Assembly (NCBI RefSeq): GCF_041320595.1
Contig: NZ_CP166625.1
Span: 124,001 to 188,000 of the forward strand
Length of the DNA: 64,000 nt
Origin: Pleomorphomonas sp. PLEO
GTDB lineage: Bacteria > Pseudomonadota > Alphaproteobacteria > Rhizobiales > Pleomorphomonadaceae
Direction: 5' to 3'
The notes under the pieces were generated by a model. That model saw only the letters and a list, made by a program, of their open reading frames with translations. It did no database searches and was not told where the DNA came from. This document shows positions 53,586 through 62,730 of this stretch, piece after piece. Positions within the stretch are counted from its first letter, which is position 1. Each line of letters opens with the position of its first letter. The position numbers and the translations under genes are program-made.

Positions 53586-54613
53586 CGGGTGAGCACCACG
53601 GAACGAGTGGGGTCGAGGCGAAGACCGACGCGATCGCCAACCGTCACCTCGGGCCTGGCGCGTGGACTGGTAACGGCGACCACCTGGGTGCCGCCGGCGT
53701 CGAGGAAGAACTCGATGGCGCCGCCGAGATCGCGCACGAAGGTAACGCGCGCTTCCGGCAGGTCCGAGGACGGTGCCGTCAGCTCGACATCCTCCGGCCG
53801 GACCGACAGCGTCGCCTTTGAAACGCCGTAGGGCATCCCGATCTCGGTTGGGCGGCCGAGCAGCACGGCACGGTCGCCGTCGCGCACGATGTCGATCAGA
53901 TTGGTCGAACCGATGAAATCAGCCACAAAGGTGTCGGCGGGTTTCCGGTAGATCTCGACCGGCGACGCCGCCTGACGGATCTCGCCGCCCTGCATGACGA
54001 TCACCGTATCGGCCATGGTCATCGCTTCGCGCTGGTCATGGGTGACGACGATGGTGGTGATGCCGAGTTGCTGCTGCAATTGGCGCAGCTCGACCTGCAT
54101 CGCCTCGCGCAGCTTGGCGTCGAGCGCCGACAGCGGCTCGTCGAGCAGGAACAGGCGCGGACTGACGGCCAGCGCACGGGCAATGGCGACGCGCTGGCGC
54201 TGCCCGCCAGATAGCTTGGCAACGGCACGGTCGCCATAGCCCGGCAGATGGACGAGGGCGAGCAATTCCTCGACGCGCCGCGCCTGCTCTTCCTTCGAAA
54301 GTCCACGGATCCTGAGCGCGTAAGCGATGTTGCCGCCGACGGTCAGGTGTGGAAACAGCGCAAGCGACTGGAACACCATGCCGAGGTTACGCTTGTGGGT
54401 CGGCAGGCGGGTGATGTCCTCGCCGTCGATCGAGATGGTACCGGTGGTTGGCAGATCGAGGCCGGCGATCATCCGGAGCAGCGTCGTCTTGCCGCAGCCG
54501 GACGGACCAAGCAGGCAGACGAAGCGGCCGGTTGGCACCTCGAGGTCAACATCGTTCACCGCCTTGACCGTGCCGAAGTCACGGCTGACGCCCTTGAGTA
54601 CCAGTCCCGACAT
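53582..54613 (-). CDS. Spermidine/putrescine-type ABC ATPase (PotA-like)
   Basis: This 343-aa ATPase has Walker A GPSGCGKTT near residues 36-44, signature KLSGGQRQRVAIARAL near 134-149 and Walker B LFLLDEPLSALDA. A C-terminal TOBE domain starts near 270 (LSVRPEDVELTAP). The order in the operon is binding protein, ATPase, permease, permease. It energises import of a small cationic or amino-acid-like compound. The binding-protein gene lies 67 bp upstream. Confidence 0.94.
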   Translation of the reverse strand: MSGLVLKGVSRDFGTVKAVNDVDLEVPTGRFVCLLGPSGCGKTTLLRMIAGLDLPTTGTISIDGEDITRLPTHKRNLGMVFQSLALFPHLTVGGNIAYALRIRGLSKEEQARRVEELLALVHLPGYGDRAVAKLSGGQRQRVAIARALAVSPRLFLLDEPLSALDAKLREAMQVELRQLQQQLGITTIVVTHDQREAMTMADTVIVMQGGEIRQAASPVEIYRKPADTFVADFIGSTNLIDIVRDGDRAVLLGRPTEIGMPYGVSKATLSVRPEDVELTAPSSDLPEARVTFVRDLGGAIEFFLDAGGTQVVAVTSPRARPEVTVGDRVGLRLDPTRSVVLTR

Positions 54614-54680
54614 GAGAGTTTCCGTCGCGAGAAAAGAGGCGCCTCGCGTCGTCGCGAAGCGCCGGATATGGCGATGCCGA

Positions 54681-55769
54681 TCAACCGACGATCAGCTCGG
54701 TCCACTTCTCGCTCAGCCAGTCGGCCTTCTGCACCTGAATATCGTAGCGCGGAATGATCGGCTCGATTTCCGACGAAGCGGCGGCGAACTCGGCATCCGT
54801 CAGATCGGTCAGCGAGCGCTTGACGGTCGGAGCGGTGCCAACCTTGCGCGTCACCAGCGCCTGGATCGACGGTTGGCTCATGTAGTCGATGAAGAGATGG
54901 GCTTCCTCGACCTTCTTCGACGCCTTCGACAGCGCCCAGCAGCCGGAGTCGAGGATGCCGCCTTCCTTGGGGAAGGTGGAACGGACGTGGAAGCCGTCGG
55001 CAATCGCGAGGCCGGTCACGTCATGATAATACTGACCCATCGGGATTTCGCCCGACTTCAACGCCTGCTCGAACTGCGCCTCGTCGCGATACCACAGTCG
55101 AACGTTGCCCTTGAGCTCAGCCAGCTTGGCAAACACCTTGAGGATGCCCTCCTCGGTATCGAGCGCGTTGGTGCCGCCGAAGAAGGTCTTGGCCGTCACT
55201 TCCAACAGGAAGGAGTTGGAGACCAGCGCCATCAGGCCAAGCTTGTCGGCGTTGGAGGCATCCCACAGGAAGGCCCAGGACGTCGGCGCTTCCTTGTAGG
55301 CGTCGGTGTTGGAAACCAGGGTCACATACCAGGCGACGGCACCGATGCCGGCGATGCGCCCATCGGGATACTTGTTGATGAAGGTCGGGATAAGGCCGTC
55401 AATGTTCTTGATCTTGGCCGCATCGAGCGGTGCCCACAGCTCGGTCGCCTGCCCCTTGAGCATCGACGTCTGCGAGATCATCGACACGTCGGCCGGCGCC
55501 TCGCCAGCGTTGGCTGCTTGCTGGAGCTGGACGAGCCAGGCTTCGCCGGTCGGCTCGGCCACCGATTCCACGGCAATGCCGGTGGCCTTGGTGAATTCGG
55601 GGAACACGTTCTTGTCGAAGGAATCCTTGAAGTAGCCGCCATAAGCGCCAACCTTGAGCGAGCGATCCTGAGCGCGCAGCACGTTGGGCATGGCGAGCAT
55701 GGCGGCGCCGGTGGCGCCTGCGGCAAGCAAGGCGCGGCGGCTGATAGACATATCGGTGAGCTTGGTCAT
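54681..55769 (-). CDS. ABC substrate-binding protein, PotD/PotF-like
   Basis: This 362-aa periplasmic binding protein has a twin-arginine-like signal (MSISRRALLAAGATGAAMLA), with cleavage near residue 33 (VLRAQ). Mature segments LKVGAYGGYFKDSFDKNVFP and IAVESVAEPTGEAWLVQLQQ are typical of SBP family 8 (PotD-like proteins), whose members bind polyamines, opines, 4-aminobutyrate or similar compounds. It lies 69 bp from the ureohydrolase gene upstream on the same strand. Joint transcription suggests the ligand is a guanidino compound or a polyamine precursor; this rests on context. Confidence 0.9.
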   Translation of the reverse strand: MTKLTDMSISRRALLAAGATGAAMLAMPNVLRAQDRSLKVGAYGGYFKDSFDKNVFPEFTKATGIAVESVAEPTGEAWLVQLQQAANAGEAPADVSMISQTSMLKGQATELWAPLDAAKIKNIDGLIPTFINKYPDGRIAGIGAVAWYVTLVSNTDAYKEAPTSWAFLWDASNADKLGLMALVSNSFLLEVTAKTFFGGTNALDTEEGILKVFAKLAELKGNVRLWYRDEAQFEQALKSGEIPMGQYYHDVTGLAIADGFHVRSTFPKEGGILDSGCWALSKASKKVEEAHLFIDYMSQPSIQALVTRKVGTAPTVKRSLTDLTDAEFAAASSEIEPIIPRYDIQVQKADWLSEKWTELIVG

Positions 55770-55838
55770 CTGGTTGGTCCCCTTTTTTACTGGCCGCCGC
55801 CGTGTTCGGCGTGCGCGGCCGGTTCCCCTGTTTACGAT

Positions 55839-56891
55839 CTATTTACTCTTTTTCAGCGCCGGGCTGAACACCATCAGGCTCAGGATCTCGAAGAGCATCT
55901 GAGCGCCGATCTGGGCGGTATTGCTGGTCGCGTCATATTGAGGAGCGACCTCAACGACATCGCCGCCGACGAGGTTGAGCCCCTTCAATCCCCTGACCAG
56001 TGCCAGCGCCTCGCGGCTGGTAAGGCCGCCAACTTCCGGCGTACCGGTGCCCGGCGCAAAAGCCGGGTCGAGGCTGTCGATATCGAAGGAAAGATAGGTC
56101 GGGCCGTCGCCCACCACCTGTCGCGCCTCGTCGATGATGGCGGGAATGCCAAGGCCGGAGATGTCCTTGGCGTCGATCACCGTCATGCCGCTGTCGCGCG
56201 AGAATTCCCAAAGATACTCGGACGAGCCGCGGATGCCGATCTGGATGGTGCGGGTGGGGTCGAGCACGCCGTCGAGCACGGCGTTGCGGAACGGACCGCC
56301 ATGGTGAAACTTGGTGTCATCGAACGGTGCGCCGGTATCGGCATGGGCATCGATGTGGATGAGGCCGACCGGCGCTTTGGCGCCGACTGCGCGCAGGATC
56401 GGATGGGTGATCGAATGATCGCCGCCGACCGACAGCGGCAACACGCCGGCGGCCACAATGGCGGCCACTGTCCGCTCGATATCCTCATGGCTCTGTTCGA
56501 GGCGGAAACGGCCGCGAAACGGCACGTCGCCGATATCGGCAACAGAAATGTCATGGACGGGTGCCGTGTCGAGCACCTCGTTATAGGGCCCAATGCGCTC
56601 GATGGCGCGCAGAGCACGCGGTCCGAAGCGCGAGCCGGGACGATTGGTCACGCCAAGATCCATCGGCATGCCGAGGAGAGCAACGTCGAGGTCAACGAAA
56701 TCAGGGGCACTCCAATCAATGGAACGGGCCGGAGCCGACAGTAAAGTAGGCATGCCCGCAAACGGAGCAGCACGCGTTCCGCCCTTGAAGATGCGCGCGG
56801 CGACGCGCGCATAGCGGGGATCGTAGGTCTCACCTGGCTTACCGGTGTATTTTTCACGCAGGGCGTTCAGCCGCTCGGCATCCCAGACCAT
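55839..56891 (-). CDS. Ureohydrolase, agmatinase/guanidinobutyrase family
   Basis: This 350-aa metal-dependent hydrolase cleaves a guanidino group to urea and an amine. Metal ligands are His159 (GGDHS), Asp181, His183 and Asp185 (HIDAHAD), and Asp270 and Asp272 (SFDIDSLDP). MDLGVTNRPGSRFGPRALR near residues 78-95 is the family substrate-loop region. The N-terminal 60 residues are longer than in E. coli SpeB, as in guanidinobutyrase and guanidinopropionase. I cannot separate agmatine from 4-guanidinobutyrate or related substrates. It is the first gene of the PotABCD-like operon and is divergent from a LysR regulator. Confidence 0.9.
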   Translation of the reverse strand: MVWDAERLNALREKYTGKPGETYDPRYARVAARIFKGGTRAAPFAGMPTLLSAPARSIDWSAPDFVDLDVALLGMPMDLGVTNRPGSRFGPRALRAIERIGPYNEVLDTAPVHDISVADIGDVPFRGRFRLEQSHEDIERTVAAIVAAGVLPLSVGGDHSITHPILRAVGAKAPVGLIHIDAHADTGAPFDDTKFHHGGPFRNAVLDGVLDPTRTIQIGIRGSSEYLWEFSRDSGMTVIDAKDISGLGIPAIIDEARQVVGDGPTYLSFDIDSLDPAFAPGTGTPEVGGLTSREALALVRGLKGLNLVGGDVVEVAPQYDATSNTAQIGAQMLFEILSLMVFSPALKKSK

Positions 56892-57100
56892 GATCTATTG
56901 GTCTCCTCGACGTGCCACGCCTTAGTTTCCCGCGCCAGCGATGGCTGAAATCTCGCCGACGATGGCTCTGTCGGGTGGCGTCAACTGTTCCCTGAAGCGA
57001 TAACCGCTCCCTGTTTGCCCAATCAAAAGGCAAATCCATTTGAAATGCAACTCACATTGATTTATCCAAACACGTGAATTTTTCTCACACTTGAGGTCCC
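56892..57100. other. Divergent spacer between ureohydrolase and LysR genes
   Basis: These 209 bp hold both promoters of the divergent pair. AT-rich segments around 57050-57090 (TTGATTTATCC, GTGAATTTTTCTCACA) could carry T-N11-A LysR sites, and GTGA..TCAC at 57074-57087 is an inverted repeat. No gene is seen. Confidence 0.35.
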
Positions 57101-58069
57101 ATGGGCGAACCGGTGATTCCCAGCAGACTGCCGCCGCTCAACTCGCTGCGCGCCTTCGAAGCAACCGCCCGTCGCGGCTCGGTTTCGGCGGCGGCGCGCG
57201 AACTCGGTGTCACACATGGCGCCGTCAGCCACCAGATCAGGGCGCTTGAGGAGGCGCTCGGCTCATCCCTATTCGAGCGCGGCAGCCGGCGAATGAAACT
57301 CACCGCCCAAGGCGCTTTGCTGCTGCCGGCCGTCGCTCAGGCGTTCGGCGATATCGCAGCGGCAACCGCTCGCCTGCAGCGACCGGAGGCAAGCGGCACG
57401 CTCACCGTCATGTGCGTTGCCGGCCTGTTGTCCTTCTGGCTGCTGCCGCGCCTTCACGGTTTCACCGACGCCTATCCCGGCATCACGCTCGATCTGTCGG
57501 CCGGCAACGATCCGGCACGCGTCGGCGATCCGGAGGTCGACCTTGTCATTCTCTATGGGCGCGGCAGCGTCGGCGGGAGCTGGAGCCGCCTCTGGAGCCC
57601 CCTCCGCCTGTTCCCGGTGGTCTCACCCAGCCTGATCGCCAGCCGACCGTTGCGCTCGGTGCGCGACCTCCGCCACCACACGCTGTTGCACGGAGATCGC
57701 GGCGACGAGTGGACGACGTGGCTGAGCGCGGCCGATGCCGCCGACCTGCCACGCGGCCGCCAGCATTTTCTCGGCGATGCCCGCCTTTCCACCGAAGCCG
57801 CCGTGCATGGTCAAGGCGTAGCGGTGGGCGATACCATCACGGCCGCCCGGCTGATTGCCGATGGCGATCTCGTGGTACCCTTCGACCTCTCCGTCGCGGC
57901 CAATGACAGTTTCTTCGTGGCCTGCCGGAGCGAGATGCGCTCGGCACCCATCGTCAAGGCCTTCGTCGACTGGCTGTTCGCCACGCTCGACGCCGACGCC
58001 CTTCCCGAACCCAAGCTGTCGCCGCGTTCGCCATCGCGCCAGCCTGTACCGTCTTCACCCGATCTATGA
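57101..58069 (+). CDS. LysR-family transcriptional regulator (GcvA-like)
   Basis: This 322-aa LysR protein has an N-terminal winged helix (LPPLNSLRAFEATARRGSVS near residues 9-28, THGAVSHQIRALEEALGSSL) and a C-terminal inducer-binding domain. The opening PPLNSLRAFEA is typical of the GcvA branch. It is divergent from the ureohydrolase-PotABCD operon and 25 bp before the aminotransferase gene, so it probably activates one or both. The inducer is unknown. GAGGTCCC precedes the ATG. Confidence 0.92.
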   Translation: MGEPVIPSRLPPLNSLRAFEATARRGSVSAAARELGVTHGAVSHQIRALEEALGSSLFERGSRRMKLTAQGALLLPAVAQAFGDIAAATARLQRPEASGTLTVMCVAGLLSFWLLPRLHGFTDAYPGITLDLSAGNDPARVGDPEVDLVILYGRGSVGGSWSRLWSPLRLFPVVSPSLIASRPLRSVRDLRHHTLLHGDRGDEWTTWLSAADAADLPRGRQHFLGDARLSTEAAVHGQGVAVGDTITAARLIADGDLVVPFDLSVAANDSFFVACRSEMRSAPIVKAFVDWLFATLDADALPEPKLSPRSPSRQPVPSSPDL

Positions 58070-58094
58070 ACCGCGCCGCCACAGGATACCCGAC

Positions 58095-59276
58095 ATGCCG
58101 CGCCTCAATCCGCTCGTTGCCGATCTCGCCCCGCCGCCCATCCCGTCCGTTCAGGCTTGGGCACGTGCCTACGACGGCGCCTTCGGTCCAACCGTCGACC
58201 TGTCGCAGGCCGTACCGGGTTACCCGCCGCATCCGGAGCTGATCGCCCAGCTGATGGCGGCGGCAGCCGATCCGTCGACGGCCGCCTATGGCCCGATCGA
58301 AGGCGATCGCGCACTGCGCGAGGCGCTTGCCGCCGACGAGAGCGCGCTTTATGGCGCGGCGATTGCCGCGGACAACATCCACATCACCGCCGGCTGCAAT
58401 CAGGCCTTTATCTGCGCCGCGCTGGCTGTCGCCGAGCCGGGTAGCCGAGTGCTGCTTTCCAACCCCTTCTATTTCAATCACGAGACGTCGCTGCGCATGC
58501 TCGGCATCGGCGTCGGCATCGTCGACTGCCCGGCGGAAAGCGGCTTTCTGCCAAGCCTTGAAGCACTCGAAGCGGCAATCACACCCGATGTTCGCGCTTT
58601 CGCCATCGTCTCGCCGAACAACCCGACCGGTGCCGTCTATGCGCCCGCCCTGCTCGCCAGCCTGCTCGAGCTCTGTCGTCGGCGCGGTATCTGGCTGATC
58701 CTCGACGAGACCTACCGTGACTTCCTGCCGGCTGAGGCGAAGCGGCCGCATGACCTGTTCCTCCGCTCCGGCTGGAGCGACGGGCTGATCTCGCTTTATT
58801 CTTTTTCGAAGAGCTTCTGCGTTCCCGGCTACCGGCTCGGTGCCGTGACGGCGAGCCCGGCTGTCGTCGCCGAGATCGCCAAGATCATGGATAATCTGCA
58901 GATCTGCGCGCCACGCGTCGGGCAGATCGCCATCGCGGAGGCGCTGCCGAAACTGAACGCTTGGCGCGAGGCGAACCGGGCCGAGATCACCCTCCGCGCC
59001 ACGGCGTTGAAGGCGGCGATCGCCGAAGTAGACGGTTGGGAGATCGGCGCCGTCGGGGCCTACTTCGCCTTCGTGCGCCATCCCTTTGCCGGGCTAGCAT
59101 CAGCCCGGGTCGCAGAGGAACTGGCGCGACGAGCCGGTGTGGTCACCGTTCCCGGCAGCTATTTCGGGCCCGGGCAGGAAGACTATCTGCGCTTTGCCTT
59201 CGCCAACGCCACAGCGGAGACCATTGGCCTGCTGCCGCCACGACTTCGGCTGCTTGGTTTGGAAATCGGCGACTGA
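58095..59276 (+). CDS. Pyridoxal-phosphate-dependent aminotransferase, class I/II
   Basis: This 393-aa fold-type I aminotransferase has its PLP lysine at Lys239 (SFSKSFCVPGYRLG). The cofactor motifs are TAGCNQAFICAAL near 98-110 and SPNNPTGAVY near 175-184, with LILDETYRDFLP containing the PLP ring-stacking/Asp site. It transfers amino groups from amino acids or related amines to a 2-oxo acid. The start 58095 (MPRLNPLVADLAPPPIPS) is chosen because a longer frame would overlap the LysR coding region. It lies in line with the LysR gene, so it may work with the ureohydrolase product (an amino acid or diamine). Confidence 0.92.
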   Translation: MPRLNPLVADLAPPPIPSVQAWARAYDGAFGPTVDLSQAVPGYPPHPELIAQLMAAAADPSTAAYGPIEGDRALREALAADESALYGAAIAADNIHITAGCNQAFICAALAVAEPGSRVLLSNPFYFNHETSLRMLGIGVGIVDCPAESGFLPSLEALEAAITPDVRAFAIVSPNNPTGAVYAPALLASLLELCRRRGIWLILDETYRDFLPAEAKRPHDLFLRSGWSDGLISLYSFSKSFCVPGYRLGAVTASPAVVAEIAKIMDNLQICAPRVGQIAIAEALPKLNAWREANRAEITLRATALKAAIAEVDGWEIGAVGAYFAFVRHPFAGLASARVAEELARRAGVVTVPGSYFGPGQEDYLRFAFANATAETIGLLPPRLRLLGLEIGD

Positions 59277-60284
59277 TCAGGCCTGTGGCCGCCACCAGGA
59301 ACCGCCGACAGGCAGGGCCACGAAGTCCGTGTCGGCGAGACCGGCCGCGGTGCGTGCACCGGCCAGCCTCATTGGCGGCTCGTCGAGCGCTTCGTCGGTG
59401 AGCTGGAAGCAGCCCCAGTGGATGGCAACGCTTCGCCGCGCCCCGATCTCGCCATGGGCTGCCACTGCCTCCTCGGGGTTCATGTGGTGCTCTTTCATGA
59501 TCCGTCGCGGGTCATAGGCGCCGATCGGCATCAGCGCCAGGTCGAACAGCGCGCCGTTCCGTTCGCGCGACGCCAAGCGATCGCGCGTTTCGCGAAAGTG
59601 CGATCCATAGCCGCTGTCGCCGGCGAAATAGCAGGAAAAGCCGTCGGCAAAAATGGCGAAGGCGCCCCATAGCATGCGATTGCGGTCGTTGAAGCTGCGC
59701 GCCGACCAATGGCGGGCCGGCGTCAGCGTCATGTCGAGGCCGCGATAGGCGTGGCTCTGCCACCAGTCGAGCTCGACGACATTGGTAATGCCCCAGCGCC
59801 GCAGCAACGCGCCGACGCCAAGCGGCGCTACGAATAACGTCCGATCGCCAAATCGGCGATGAAGGCGCCGCACCGAGGCTCGGTCGAGATGATCGTAATG
59901 GCCATGCGAAATGAGCACCACATCGATCGGTGGTAACCGCTCCAACGCAATGCCGGGCGCTACGACACGTTTCGGACCCAGGAAGCTGAACGGCGAGGCG
60001 CGCTCGCTGAAGATGGGATCGGTGAGGACAGATAAGCCACCGATCCGGAGCAGCACGGTGGAGTGACCGATGAAGGTGGCCGACGTTTCCTTGCCCACAA
60101 TGCGGGTGAGATCAGGCTCAACCACGGGTGTCGGACTGCCCGGCGGATGCGGCTTGCCCTCGCGACGGGCTTCCCGCTTCCAGTCCCAGATGTCGCGGAG
60201 GGTGGCGCGACCGGCTTCCACATCCGGATCACGAAATCCGTCCGGCGTATGGTGGGTCTTGGCGGGATCGTAATAGGGATTCAT
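59277..60284 (-). CDS. MBL-fold metallo-hydrolase, NAPE-PLD/RomA-like
   Basis: This 335-aa protein has the metallo-beta-lactamase motif HGHYDH (His127, His129, Asp131, His132), preceded by FIGHSTVLLRIGGLSVLTDP and IFSERASPFSFLGPKR, which are typical of NAPE-phospholipase D-like enzymes. Later FAGDSGYGSHF carries the Asp ligand and WGCFQLTDEALDEPPMRL the final His region (AIHW). The start 60284 (MNPYYDPAKTHHTPDGFRDP) matches relatives; the longer frame to 60377 adds unlikely sequence. It converges with the aminotransferase gene, with stop codons adjacent. The physiological substrate in bacteria is uncertain. Confidence 0.9.
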   Translation of the reverse strand: MNPYYDPAKTHHTPDGFRDPDVEAGRATLRDIWDWKREARREGKPHPPGSPTPVVEPDLTRIVGKETSATFIGHSTVLLRIGGLSVLTDPIFSERASPFSFLGPKRVVAPGIALERLPPIDVVLISHGHYDHLDRASVRRLHRRFGDRTLFVAPLGVGALLRRWGITNVVELDWWQSHAYRGLDMTLTPARHWSARSFNDRNRMLWGAFAIFADGFSCYFAGDSGYGSHFRETRDRLASRERNGALFDLALMPIGAYDPRRIMKEHHMNPEEAVAAHGEIGARRSVAIHWGCFQLTDEALDEPPMRLAGARTAAGLADTDFVALPVGGSWWRPQA

Positions 60285-60392
60285 GCAGAAAGGTCGCTCC
60301 GGTGCTCTGACACGTGGGTTTTGGCAATATGGCGTCACCAAGGAGAATTGCCATATGCGCCGGGGACTTGGCGTCACACGATGATGTGAGCG

Positions 60393-61100
60393 TCACGCGG
60401 CGGCCGGCTCTTCAGCCGGCAGATAGTCCGTCCAGGTGATCAGCGCGGCGCGACCGCGATCGGTCAGTCGGTAGATGCCGCGCTCCACCCGTTCGAACCA
60501 GCCATAGACGTCGGCTTGCAGAATCTTCGCTGCATCGGGAGCAACTGGCTTGAGATCGCGCGGACGCAGCGGTCCGTCACGCAATGTATGGGCAACGACC
60601 AGCGCCTGCTGGCGGTAAGCCGTCATCTGCGGCAGCCGCGTCGAGCCGCCGAGGATCGGATCTCCTCGCCGGCGGCGGAATTCCTCCACGATGCGCGAAC
60701 GACGGCGAGCATCGCGACGCGGTTTCCAGGGCGCCGGCTCGACGATGACCTCGATCAGCCCGGTAGGCGTTACGGCGATCAAGCCGAAGCCGAGAAAACG
60801 GCAGAGTTTTTTGACGCGCGGATCACCCTCGCGGCCACGCCCGCGCTTTGAGGCGGCAACGGCGAGCCATACCTCATCGGCCGCCGCCGTGCGGTCAACC
60901 GCCTGCAGCACCAGCTCCAGCGTAAAGGCGCGTTTGAGTTCGCCGATCACGACGAGTTCGGGCTCGCCATCCGACAGACCGACGAGATCGCAGCCCTTCA
61001 CCTCGCCCTTGACGGTCAGGCCGAGGCTTTCGAGGTGGCGCTTGACGGGCAAATAGAGGTCGGTTTCCACGGGGAGGACATTCCGATCGGGGCGACTCAA
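60393..61100 (-). CDS. DUF2161 family protein, PD-(D/E)XK nuclease-like
   Basis: This 235-aa protein matches DUF2161 by its sequence pattern: ETDLYLPVKRHLESLG near residues 12-27, EVKGCDLVGL near 33-42, LVVIGELKRAFTLELVLQAV near 49-68 and LGFGLIAVTPTG. The acidic residues Asp38 and Glu54 with Lys56 fit a PD-(D/E)XK nuclease core. A C-terminal winged-helix-like region follows (GWFERVERGIYRLTDRGRAA). Function is unknown. The start is uncertain: TTG at 61100 gives MSRPDRN, while a GTG at 61070 (VETDLYL) matches some relatives better. Confidence 0.82.
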   Translation of the reverse strand: MSRPDRNVLPVETDLYLPVKRHLESLGLTVKGEVKGCDLVGLSDGEPELVVIGELKRAFTLELVLQAVDRTAAADEVWLAVAASKRGRGREGDPRVKKLCRFLGFGLIAVTPTGLIEVIVEPAPWKPRRDARRRSRIVEEFRRRRGDPILGGSTRLPQMTAYRQQALVVAHTLRDGPLRPRDLKPVAPDAAKILQADVYGWFERVERGIYRLTDRGRAALITWTDYLPAEEPAAA

Positions 61101-61144
61101 TAATGGTAAAGCCTCGCCCGCGACCGGTAAAGAAAGCGTGGGCT

Positions 61145-61909
61145 TCAGCCGGGCACTGCCTCGCGCGAAAAGCCTTTGCTCGCCACCATCAACCGCCGGG
61201 TATAATCGGACACGACCCGGTTACCGGCAAGATCGGCGGCCGCCAGCGTCTCCACCACTTCGCCGCCTTTCATCACCGCGAGACGGCTGCACATGTGGGT
61301 GACCACGCCCAGATCATGGCTGACCATGACATAGGTGAGGCCGTGGCGGCCGCGCACGTCCTCCAACAAATTCAGCACCTCGGCCTGCACTGAAGCATCG
61401 AGCGCCGAGGTCGGCTCGTCGAGCAACAGGATTTCGGGTTCGACGATCAGGGCGCGGGCGATGGCAACACGCTGCCGTTGGCCGCCCGAGAGCTGATGGG
61501 GATAGCGGAAGCGGAAAGACGGGCCGAGGCCGACCTCGTCGAGTGCCTTGAGGATCCGTCGTTCACCCTCGCCGATACCGTGAATGGCCAACGGCTCCAA
61601 GAGCTGCCGATCGACGGTCTGGCGCGGATGCAGCGAGGCGTAGGGATCCTGGAATACCATCTGCACGGCGCGGCGGAAGGCGCGGCTGCGCCGGATACCG
61701 GACAACTTTTCGCCGTTCACCTCAATGGTGCCACCGCTGACCGGCGCCAGGCCGGCCACTGCGCGCAGCAACGTCGACTTGCCCGAGCCGCTCTCGCCGA
61801 CGAGGCCGAAGGATTCGCCCTTGTCGACGGCGATGCTTACCGACTTCAGCGCCTGGAAGCCGTCGAAGGTCACAGACAGGTTTTCAATGCGGATGCTCAC
61901 GCCGCCCAC
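61145..61909 (-). CDS. ABC transporter ATPase, DppF-like
   Basis: This 254-aa ATPase, starting with GTG, belongs to the peptide/nickel importer group. Walker A is GESGSGKST near residues 37-45, signature QLSGGQRQRVAIARAL near 138-153 and Walker B ILLLDEPTSALDASVQ. The C-terminal cysteine-rich extension of OppF/DppF is missing, making it short for the group; the last helix ends SKGFSREAVPG. It overlaps the DppD-type gene by 13 bp. It is the last gene of an operon whose first genes lie outside the window. Confidence 0.92.
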   Translation of the reverse strand: MGGVSIRIENLSVTFDGFQALKSVSIAVDKGESFGLVGESGSGKSTLLRAVAGLAPVSGGTIEVNGEKLSGIRRSRAFRRAVQMVFQDPYASLHPRQTVDRQLLEPLAIHGIGEGERRILKALDEVGLGPSFRFRYPHQLSGGQRQRVAIARALIVEPEILLLDEPTSALDASVQAEVLNLLEDVRGRHGLTYVMVSHDLGVVTHMCSRLAVMKGGEVVETLAAADLAGNRVVSDYTRRLMVASKGFSREAVPG

Positions 61910-62730
61910 TCCTTCCGTCGTTCGAGCACGGGCAGCGGATGCCGGCTCTCACCGATCTTGGGCGTGCAGTCGAGAAGGCCGCGCGTATAGGGATGCGTCG
62001 CTTTGCTGAGATCGGCCGTGGCGAGTTCTTCAACGATGCGGCCGGCGTACATCACCAGCACCCGGTCGCAGAAAGACGAGACGAGACGCAGGTCATGGCT
62101 GATGAAGATGAGGCCCATGCCGTTGTCCCGCACCAGACGATCGAGGATACCGAGCACCTCGAGCTGGACGGTAACATCAAGCGCCGAGGTGGGCTCGTCG
62201 GCGATGAGCAATTCCGGACCGCAGACCAGCATCATGGCGATCATCGCCCGCTGGCCCATACCGCCCGACACCTCATAGGGATAGAGGCCGAACACCCGCT
62301 CGGGATCGGTGATCTGCACCGCCTCCAGCATCTCGAGGGCGCGACGCCGCGCCTCGCGCTTGGTGACATTCTCGTGGCGACGCAGCGTCTCGGTGATCTG
62401 GCGACCGATGGTCATCACCGGGTTGAGCGAAAACTTGGGGTCCTGAAGGATCATCGCCATGCGGCTGCCGCGCATGTCACGCCACGTGGCGGAGCCCGTT
62501 TTGAGGAGATCGACGCCGGAAAATGACAGTGCGTCGGCTCGGACGATGCCAGGTGGCGGCGTCAGACCCATGATGGCACGGCCAGTCTGCGACTTGCCTG
62601 AGCCACTCTCACCAACAATGCCGAGCCGCTCGCGGCCAAGCTCGAAAGAGATGCCGCGCACGGCTTCAACGACGCCGGTACGGGTGGGATAGGTGACCGA
62701 CAGGTTGCTAACGGTAAGGAGCGGCTTCAT
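61897..62730 (-). CDS. ABC transporter ATPase, DppD-like
   Basis: This 277-aa ATPase has Walker A GESGSGKSQ near residues 40-48 (Gln in the place of Thr/Ser), signature EVSGGMGQRAMIAMML near 152-167 and Walker B LLIADEPTSALDVTVQ. The C-terminal HPYTRGLLDC is the family element, but the cysteine cluster is absent. The start 62730 (MKPLLTVSNLSVTYPT) overlaps the permease stop by 4 bp; the frame is open further upstream but only as a shadow of the permease gene. It pairs with the DppF-like ATPase. The family moves peptides, nickel chelates or small oligosaccharides. Confidence 0.92.
   Translation of the reverse strand: MKPLLTVSNLSVTYPTRTGVVEAVRGISFELGRERLGIVGESGSGKSQTGRAIMGLTPPPGIVRADALSFSGVDLLKTGSATWRDMRGSRMAMILQDPKFSLNPVMTIGRQITETLRRHENVTKREARRRALEMLEAVQITDPERVFGLYPYEVSGGMGQRAMIAMMLVCGPELLIADEPTSALDVTVQLEVLGILDRLVRDNGMGLIFISHDLRLVSSFCDRVLVMYAGRIVEELATADLSKATHPYTRGLLDCTPKIGESRHPLPVLERRKEWAA

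Noticed and set aside
54327-56744. 805-codon plus-strand frame across PotA-, PotD-like and ureohydrolase genes
   Set aside because: It crosses three well-supported minus-strand genes and has shadow-type composition.
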